From positions 89,568-153,567 of the forward strand of contig QLIY01000115.1 in the NCBI GenBank assembly GCA_003260075.1: 64,000 nucleotides of DNA, written 5' to 3'. Below the pieces are notes generated by a model that was given only the letters and a program-made list of their open reading frames with translations, did no database searches and had not been told where the DNA came from. Position numbers and translations under genes: made by a program. Origin of the DNA: Phallusia mammillata (taxonomy: Eukaryota > Chordata > Ascidiacea > Phlebobranchia > Ascidiidae). Shown here one piece after another: positions 56,593-64,000 of the stretch (position 1 is the stretch's first letter; each line of letters starts with the position of its first letter).

Positions 56593-59500
56593 ACTTCTTC
56601 AACTTTCTGAAAATATATTCTCGTGCAATGTGAATGATACCTCTCCTGCTGTGCAGTTGCTGCAACAATATTCTATCAAAGATTGTGTGGTAGGGCCAGA
56701 TCACATTGTATTTTTACTTGATGATGGAAGAGTATGCAGATTGGGATACACAGCCAGTATTTTGTCACCACATTCACAGAAACAAAATGAAGAGCAGGCA
56801 AAAGACAAAAGCCACCAAAACAGAAGTAAGTGTTTGATGTATGTAAAATGTTCAAATAGGTTGGCAATCTTTGACTAAAAATCTATTTTATCACTACAGT
56901 TTGAACTACTTTTATGTATTATGTGCAGGGTTGCCATCGACATGGAGCCTGAAATAAGGACAACCGAAAAATTAAGTTTTCATACGAAACAAAACTAACG
57001 TTTCAGAATAAATCTTTGAATCCCCCCCCCCAATAAGGACAAATCTTAGAAATAAGGACGGTATGGCAACCCTGATTATGTGGCTTACATTTAATAGATG
57101 CTTTTTGGTATATTGTAGGTTATTTTAGGCCCCCCCCCCTGTTCAAATAGGTTGGCAATCTTTGACTAAAAATCTATTTTATCACTATAGTTTGAACTAC
57201 TTTTATGTATTATGTGGCTTACATTTAAAAGATGCTTTTCGGTATATTGTAGGTTATTTTAGAAAGTTTTCATGTTGTAAAATTTGTTAAATCAAAAGAG
57301 CTTTTGTTTTATAACTTTTTAGAAAACGCTATCTTCTCAACGTTTAAATCTTAATCTTACACACTAAATTTCAAGATCGTTTGTATACTTAAGGTTCAAG
57401 AAGCTCCAAATCTATGCGGACAGATGACTCTCCATGGAATCTTGACAATGCAAACTTACTTAATATGAGCAGTGATGTTTCCTGGACCAGATGGGGCAAC
57501 AGAATAGGTGTGATTCGCTCAACTGCATCAACCTCTACTGGATCATCTTCAACCACTGCGTCCTCATCTACTCGCAAAACAGCTCGCATGTCACTAAACT
57601 CTGCAGCTGGAATTGCTGGGTCAAATATTCGACTTATAAGATCTGGACAGGTTAGAGGAAGAAATCTTCCACTGCTTTCAGGTCAAAGGGTTGTTTTGCC
57701 TGCTTCGCATGTTCCTGAGGATTTAATAAATCAAGTGCAGGTATGCATTGGTTTGGCATTTATCTGTTTCGGTTGTGTTTAAAAAGTTAGTTCAGTTTTT
57801 GAATGGAGATAAAACTTTACATTACTTCTAACCTACTTGTTAACAGGGTGTCTTGCAAGGGAAATCTCGCAATCTAATTGTCAGAGAACTGCAGCGCACC
57901 AATCTGGATGTAAATTTGGCTGTTAACAATTTACTAAGCCGTGATGATGAAGAAAATGATGATTTAGATGATGGTAGGTTTGTAGTTTAACTCGCAGAAA
58001 CTTAAATTTCATTTGATTAATTATTTGTTTTTTAAATTGGGTACCTTCCACCACACTGTGTTATTTTTTTGATTGCATACAGCAAATGTATATGTGTCGC
58101 TGTTTTTTAGCTGGAGACTATATTCCTGGAGAGGAGCTTATGTCATTATTGGATGGTGGAATGCATCCAGGTGATCATCCACGTGTTGTTATTGATGCAG
58201 ACGCCATGCTGCCTGAGGATCTACTGGGTTATTCATTTTCTGGGTGTGTATTCTATTATTATAGCATAAATTAAAAATGTAAAAGTGCAATTTATGTCAA
58301 GTGAAAAAGTCTATTTTGATTTAATAACATATATAGTTGTTAACTTTTGAGACCAATGTTAAACTTGTATTGTGTTTTTGTAAACATTGCATATGGCTGA
58401 ACAAATGAATAACGTTGTCCAATTCTCCGCCTACCCTGGGTTTTTGTCTAGGTATGCATGGGAATTTGGCATATCTGTGTTTGGTGCCTATGCACTTGTA
58501 CTTAATTGTGTTTTTGTAAACATTGCAGCAGGCCTCCTCCATCATCCAGAGGACTTGGAGGTGGTGGCAGTGGCAACAGTGATAGGCAAAATGACCCAGA
58601 TGATGATAATCTAACAAGAATGAACAGCCCCCACTGGATAGATTTGTTTCGAAAAATTGATTCAAAACGCCAACCAAAATTGCCTACAGGTATTTTGAAA
58701 AATTGTTTTCCACAACAGTTTGGAGTTTATGACACATTAAAATTGTACAGTGCCGCCACCAGGAAGCAGTGGAATATCTTTGTCTGAGGATATTGAGTGG
58801 TGGGTAAATGACAATGGAGAAGCAATTTTGTTTAAGGTAAGTTTATTTCTTTTTTGTTTTTCTGAAACAGTGAAATAATCTAGGAATTAAATGAAATCTA
58901 TGAGTTACATGTTGCAAATGCCATTTTTCAGAAAGGAATTTAAGCTAATATATAACTGTACAACTGTAAAAATAAACTTTATTGTTTAATTTAGCTCATT
59001 GGTGGAATGCATAGTGAACTGGTTGCAGTTGACAACAGTTGTGTTCTCCGCCAGTGGAAGTGGAAATCAAAGAAACCATTTAATGATGGAACATTTCATC
59101 CTCGCTCAAAGTTTCTGAATTTGGAAAACCATAAGGTATATCATATTCAGAACCTTGATTTCTGTTTGTGCACTGTTAACATTTCTTAGCAAACTGCATT
59201 CTTTTATGTTTACACCGTTTTTTTTTAATTGTATATCAGCCAAGTTAACTAATATTCGGACCCAACCTTGAAAATAACACCATCAAAATTTGCACTTTCT
59301 TTTGTGCTGTAAACTAGAATTTATAAACAAAGAAGTTAAAATTTATAAAAAAAAATTTTTCTACAGATTTCCATGTTGGCTACTTGTTCACTGCGAGCCT
59401 CAATTGTGACAGAGGGTGGTGCCATGGCAACTTGGATGGATGAAAGTGTTTCATGCCACACGATGTCGCTTGACCAGCCTTGCTCTGCGATGGATGTAAT

Positions 59501-62108
59501 TGAAATGGAAGTGGTCAAATCTCTTCATGTTTGTCCTTTGTACTCAGCTGTGCTAACACAACAAGGTATATATACTTTAATCCAGTGTTTCATACCGGAA
59601 CGGAACAAAACGAAATAACATTATTCGTTCTGAGCAAATTATTTATTTTCATTATTTTCGTTCTGGACCGATATTTTTATTTCGTTCCGGTCTGACCGAA
59701 ATAAATTTATAACTGTATTTTTAACGGCGCGAAATTTTCAGCAATTGTTTCATGTCAAATGTTCAGAACGAAATACCGGAATAAAATATAACGATATTTC
59801 GTTCCGTTCCGTTTTTTTGAATTTTTTTTATTTCGGTATTTCGTTCCGGTATTTGAGCCTAAAATTATTTATTTCGTTCCGGTATAACGTTCCGTTCTGG
59901 CATAAAACACTGCTTTAATTTTAGGAAGCACTGACTAAGTTGTGGACCTGTTGAAATTTTGCCAGCCCTTTTACCAAAAATATTTGTATTGATTGTTATT
60001 TGGAACTTCTGCTAACACTTTGTTTGCAGGTCGTGTTTATTGGTGGGGTGTTCTGCCTTTTAATCAACGAAAGAAAATTCTGGAAAAGTCCCAAAACAGT
60101 CTGCTACAGAATCTCTCAAAAGAAAATGCCCCAAGCAGCAAACCTGATGTAAAAAAATTTTCATGTTCATTTTTTACCATTGATTGTTTTCAGAGATGAT
60201 CAGTTATGTTTTGTGTGCAGCTTGCAGTTGGAACTCATGTGTGTTTGAGGCATTTTCCTATATACCATGCTGGTGCTGTTGCTGTGAATATTTCGACTGG
60301 TACTCCAAAAATGGGAATGCTACTGGAATCTGTTTGGGACTTAGAGAAAAAGGCAAAGTTTCAGATAATAAACGACAAAACAGCTAAACCGGAAACACAT
60401 CAAGCTCCAGGTTGGTTAGGAATACAACGATGTTTTTTTTTGGACTAGATTTTGAATTAAATTTTGTATGAATAGGAATAAAACTGGTTGAACATTTAAC
60501 CAGTTGGAGCAACTCAGTTGTATTAAAATTGTTTGTATATTTTATGTTATTAGCCATTAGCAAACATTATTGTGTATTTTGCAGACAATTCAACTGTTGA
60601 ACATGGACAAGATAACAGGTTTGTGCTTTTGTGCATTGCTCTTTTGTGATTATGATGAGGTATTTTTAAGTATATTGTGTTTTACACTGGTGAGATCTGC
60701 CGAAAATGGTGTGCCACCAAGAAAATGAGCTACCCATTTCAATTACCTATCTAAAACACTGTTAATTAACCTCTTTAAAACTGCATGTTTAAGAATTAGC
60801 GCCTTCAATCTTGTGTGCTATAGTGCTACTACATCGCTCTCTGACACATCTAAGTCCCATAAAAGGAAGAGATCACAAGATGAGGATGTAGAAGAAGCTG
60901 ATGAAGCTCCTCATGAGGAGGAATGGGATTTGCAAAAGGTTGTTTTTATTGAGGATATTCGGACAATTCCAATTGGAAAAGTTACAAAGGTTTGTATTTT
61001 GATTTTTAACATTTAAATTTCACCAAAAAGTATCATTTCAATAGCCAAACTAAAAATGTAGCTCTGTGGCTTAAGTGCTGGTATGTGTTTGTGAAGATAA
61101 ATCATTATTCTTTACTTTTTAGCTTCGTAACATGTTTTTATGCTGCCTAAGTTAAGTGTAATTGTAATGATTCCAAGTGATTCTGGTTTTAGCGAAGTGC
61201 AGACTTGGAACTATGTGGATATATCTGTTTTGTTTTGTGTAGATTGATGGAAACATTGTGGCTGTCCAGTTTTCGTCCTCAGATGAGAAATCACAAGAAA
61301 GTGCTGAGGCATCATCAAGCTTGAGCTCGTGTAGACTCTTGCACAAGGATGACATTGTAGTTGTCAAATCATCTCTTCCTCGGGTGGTTGATTGTGTCCA
61401 AAAAACACCAAGAAGACTCGCTGTATGTTTATGTTCATTTTAGTTACAAAACCCACTGGTGTTGAAAACAGACTTTATAGGTTTTTTGTGTTAATTTATA
61501 TGCTGATTTAGGGATATTATATGACTCCAGGCATAACACTGGAAATATAAAATAATTCGCAAGCATTTGGTTTTGCTCTGTATACAATACCCCCCCCCCT
61601 GTTATTATGGATCCCCTTTCCTGAAGGGGACACGTATTGATTTTACTCAAATTGTTTTCTTTTTTTTTCTTTTTTTTTTCTTCTTTTTTCTTCTCCCCAT
61701 AGTTTGTCCGACTCGTTTTTCCATCAAATCCTTGATGGATTTGTCCCCCCCCCCTAGAGTCATTTGTAGGTGAGTACACTGTATTAAATATTTGCAATAA
61801 TTCAGTCAAAAGTGTTTTCGTGGAGGTTTAACAGAAAGTTAGAAATAGTACATTGAATGTTAGTTTAAAAAATAGTCATGAAAATAAGATGCTCATAAAC
61901 CAATCCCCCCCCCCTTTATTTATTTGTTTGTTTGTGTTTCCACAGTGCGATCCCCATCTTCATCTGCACTGTATTAATGCAACAACAAATGGAATAGCTG
62001 CTGTGGGAAATAAACCTGGGGAAAAGCTGAGTTACTTGCAGCTCAGCATTTCAATGGGAAGGGTCTTGGCACAGAAAGTGTTACCAACTAAAGTAGAGTC
62101 ATTTGTAG
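56593..62108 (+). CDS. UBR5: UBR5-like E3 ubiquitin ligase, N-terminal part (14 exons seen)
   Basis: The exons are 56593-56825, 57394-57740, 57847-57973, 58111-58243, 58529-58689, 58751-58836, 58995-59135, 59367-59565, 60030-60148, 60221-60410, 60585-60618, 60824-60989, 61243-61422 and 61946-62108, all GT-AG and phase-consistent. The protein follows human UBR5 from near its N-terminus: [117 protein letters not shown]5 is a very large HECT ligase that acts in the nucleus on N-degrons and damaged or unassembled proteins. The UBR box, MLLE and HECT domains would be beyond the window. The first seen exon begins in phase 2, so a start exon upstream is missing. Confidence 0.9.
56849..57262. repeat. 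poly-C-joined duplication with and without a 149-bp insertion
   Basis: Ten C at 57130-57139 precede a second copy (57140-57262) of intron sequence first seen from 56849. The first copy carries an insertion at 56926-57074; the second has the uninterrupted site tttatgtattatgtggctt. Confidence 0.85.
56918..57082. mobile_element. 149-bp hAT-like MITE, polymorphic
   Basis: The element is 56926-57074, with ends cagggttgccatc and ggtatggcaaccctg. It is flanked by perfect attatgtg (56918-56925, 57075-57082). It contains its own 10-C run at 57022-57031 between related AATAAGGAC segments, so its true interior may be different. Confidence 0.85.
57847..57973 (+). CDS. UBR5 exon with UBA domain
   Basis: The 127-bp exon encodes the core of the UBR5 ubiquitin-associated domain ([20 protein letters not shown]), followed by an acidic run. 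It is the most conserved exon of the N-terminal region here. The UBA domain binds ubiquitin. Confidence 0.9.
58751..62108 (+). CDS. UBR5 exons for the N-terminal beta-propeller
   Basis: Nine exons from 58751 on cover repeated strands of the RCC1-like propeller: [76 protein letters not shown]. The last exon ([12 protein letters not shown] through FVG) still aligns by eye with the human strand that ends FLG. The nuclear-type basic run [11 protein letters not shown] is in exon 60824-60989. Confidence 0.8.
59575..59920. mobile_element. hAT-like MITE in UBR5 intron
   Basis: The element is 59583-59912 (330 bp). It starts cagtgtttcataccgg and ends ataaaacactg, with the interior made of diverged ATTTCGTTCCGG units in both orientations. 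The flanks ctttaatc and ctttaatt match at seven of eight bases. It inserted 17 bases past the donor of exon 59367-59565 without touching the splice site. Confidence 0.85.
61590..61599. repeat. 10-C run in UBR5 intron, no duplicate recognised
   Basis: Exactly ten C between unrelated intron sequences. Together with the joins at 61745 and 61905 this makes the intron before exon 61946-62108 the least trustworthy part of the gene. Confidence 0.5.
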
Positions 62109-62244
62109 GTGAGTACACTGTATTAAATATTTGCAATAATTGAGTCAAAAGTGTTTTCGTGGAGGTTTAATAGAAAGTTAGAAATAGTACATTAAATGTT
62201 AGTTTAAAAAATAGTCATGAAAATAAGATGCTCATAAACCAACC
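61745..62244. repeat. misplaced duplicate of exon end and intron, between two 10-C runs
   Basis: A block at 61755-61904, bounded by ten C on each side (61745-61754 and 61905-61914), copies 62095-62244 with a few substitutions. It includes the last bases and donor of exon 61946-62108, which here precede the exon they belong to. It is out of place and should not be annotated. Confidence 0.85.
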
Positions 62245-62601
62245 AAGGGACTTTGTGGTTTGTGCAGAGAAAAAATTAGTAAGCGTTCTGTTGTTTTATA
62301 TACTGTTTTGGCCTAACAAATGTATATTGTGTCAGCAAACCTATTCACATGTTAAAAAATACAGGTTTATAATTTTGTTTTTTAATGGCGGAAGTTCAAT
62401 ATGTTTTTTTTTCATTATAAGTGAAAATTTGTTTAAATTTCTTTCAGGGTTACTAGCAAAAAAGTGTCTGAAAATAATTTCGATTTGGCACTGATTAAGT
62501 GGATATTATTTCTTACCCCAAGTTTTTATATCTCTTGTTTAAACACTTTTTAGTTTAAACAGCGCATTTTTTGCTAATACTTTTGCTCAAAAATTATTTA
62601 G

Positions 62602-63858
62602 ATCCTAATGATCAGAATGGCCAGATGAACACGACCAACCAAAACAAGACAAGCACACCAATACCTGACTTTACAGCTGACACTTTGCCTACTCAGATCC
62701 AGAAAGCTTCTGTAGTCCTTAATCGTGATCAAGTGCAGGAGGTGTTGGGTCTGAACAGCTCTTGGTCACCTATTCCGGTCCAGTCAGGTTAATTAGTTTT
62801 GTGCTTTGTTCTGGTTAGGGTGATTTCTCAAGGCTGGAATGTTACTTTAGCTGATAATGAAAAAGTGTGTTATATTTGAATTTTGCCCATTTTTTTACTG
62901 GGTTCCAGGTTGCTGGAAAAACTATGTTTATTGTTGGGCTTTCCTTGTTTTTCAGTTTTTAATAATTATATATCTTTTGTCAATTTGGTTTAAATTTTTG
63001 CTGACCATGTAGTTCTACGAAGACAAAAATGGTAAAATAAGAGTGACAATCATGAGAATCATAAATTAACCAGTAAATAATTTGCACTAGTTATTTTTTG
63101 TAAAATTAGTTTATTTAAAAAACAGTTTCAGGCAAAAAAGCAATGTTTGCTACTCAAGGTTTGGTTGACAGTGGTCTTTTGGACATGCAAAGTTCTGCTA
63201 ATACCTCTGCCTCAGGGTAAGTACAGTGTATTTTTACACATTCATTATATGCAGTAATACAAATTATAAAACTCTTTTCACATTTTTATAGCAGTGTTGA
63301 TGCTCCAATAAACCAGGGCAAAGTTGTTCATAAATGGCATAGTCATGTAAAAGGGGAACTTCGAACATATCTCATCCAAAAACTGTAAGTTTTAATGACT
63401 CTGTTTCGACAGCAACAAATTCTTCACAACTTGACAAGTGTTAATGTATTTCAGAGTGCACAGATTCTTTCCTACTTCAGATATGATGCCTATAAATGAC
63501 AACAGGCTGATAAAACTTCTCGGTTTTGCTCACAGAGTTGAAAAATCGTGTTATGCTGGGGCAAACTCAAAGGTACATTCTATATTTGAGCAGTAACCAA
63601 AAGTTTTTTTTAATTCCAACATGTTGTAAGCTAAGCCTGCCAATGTCCTTAAAAATGTTTTGGTAAGACATATTGAATAAATTGGAAAAATTAGAAAGCC
63701 GCAAATATGCTTCCACTGTTAACAAAAACTAATACTATGCATTTGGCAGGAGGAATACTTCCACCTTTTAGCTGAAAAGATACACAAGATACGAAAAGAA
63801 ATAGAAGAGAAAAGACAGAAAAAGCCAGTTGCTGCAGCTGCAACTGCAATGGCAATGT
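62602..63858 (+). CDS. CBP/p300-type KIX domain exons, in phase with UBR5
   Basis: The exons are 62602-62787, 63126-63216, 63292-63384, 63455-63572 and 63750-63858. The first two encode Asn/Ser/Thr-rich linker. The next three encode a KIX domain: HKWHSHVKGELRTYLIQKL, RFFPTSD, DNRLIKLLGFAHRVEKSCY, ANSKEEYFHLLAEKIHKI, KEIEEKRQ. KIX is the three-helix module of CBP/p300 that binds activators such as CREB and MYB. The LLAEKIHKIRKEIEEKR helix is nearly canonical, whereas the middle has diverged. The first exon takes up the phase-1 codon left by UBR5 exon 61946-62108. No start codon context or promoter was recognised between them. The coding region continues past the window. Confidence 0.8.
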
Positions 63859-64000
63859 GTAAGTGTCGTATTCAACACATTTAGAGTATGGTTTCATGAC
63901 TAAAAAGAGCGAAAAAAATGTGCTAAAATAAAACGTTGTAACCAAAAAGTAAAACGTTGTTCTTTATAAACTGTAATTGACTGTTTGGATTGGTTTTAAT

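Noticed and set aside
1..64000. CRISPR arrays, operons, bacterial promoters
   Set aside because: The window is eukaryotic throughout, with spliceosomal introns; the repeats present are MITEs or assembly duplicates.

Overview
The window is eukaryotic, AT-rich, intron-rich nuclear DNA. Compact genes with introns of a few hundred bases, a chordate-type gene set (corin-like, class V P4-ATPase, UBR5), abundant short hAT-like elements and very high allelic divergence suggest an ascidian tunicate such as a Ciona or Phallusia relative. The species call is inference. All genes below were rebuilt exon by exon from splice sites, and the lengths of all coding exons agree with their phases. Layout: (1) 1091-10959, minus strand: the 5' part of a corin-like type II transmembrane protein (cytoplasmic tail, one membrane segment on a 123-bp exon, one frizzled domain, five LDL-receptor class A repeats), running off the left edge. 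(2) 13133-15784, plus strand: complete ribosomal protein L21 gene, 160 codons in four coding exons, behind a CACGTG palindrome and a pyrimidine-tract start. (3) 15785-19435: no gene; a hAT-like MITE and poly-C-joined duplications. (4) 19436-51240, minus strand: a complete ATP10-like phospholipid flippase with 25 shared exons and three alternative 5' modules. Each module encodes its own N-terminus plus TM1-TM2, and each ends in the same splice phase before the first shared exon. (5) 51241-56592: no recognised gene; an 852-bp N gap and several elements. (6) 56593-64000, plus strand: the N-terminal half of a UBR5-type E3 ligase (UBA, then beta-propeller exons), followed in continuous splice phase by exons encoding a CBP/p300-type KIX domain, running off the right edge. 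Assembly quality matters here. At least 16 runs of about ten C on the plus strand join sequences, and at most of them a diverged copy of neighbouring DNA restarts on the far side. These look like artificial linkers between two haplotypes, and two of the copied pairs reveal transposon insertions present in one haplotype and absent in the other. The strongest biological lead is the flippase with three interchangeable TM1-TM2 modules; the second is the UBR5-KIX linkage. The four genes show no sign of acting in one pathway.
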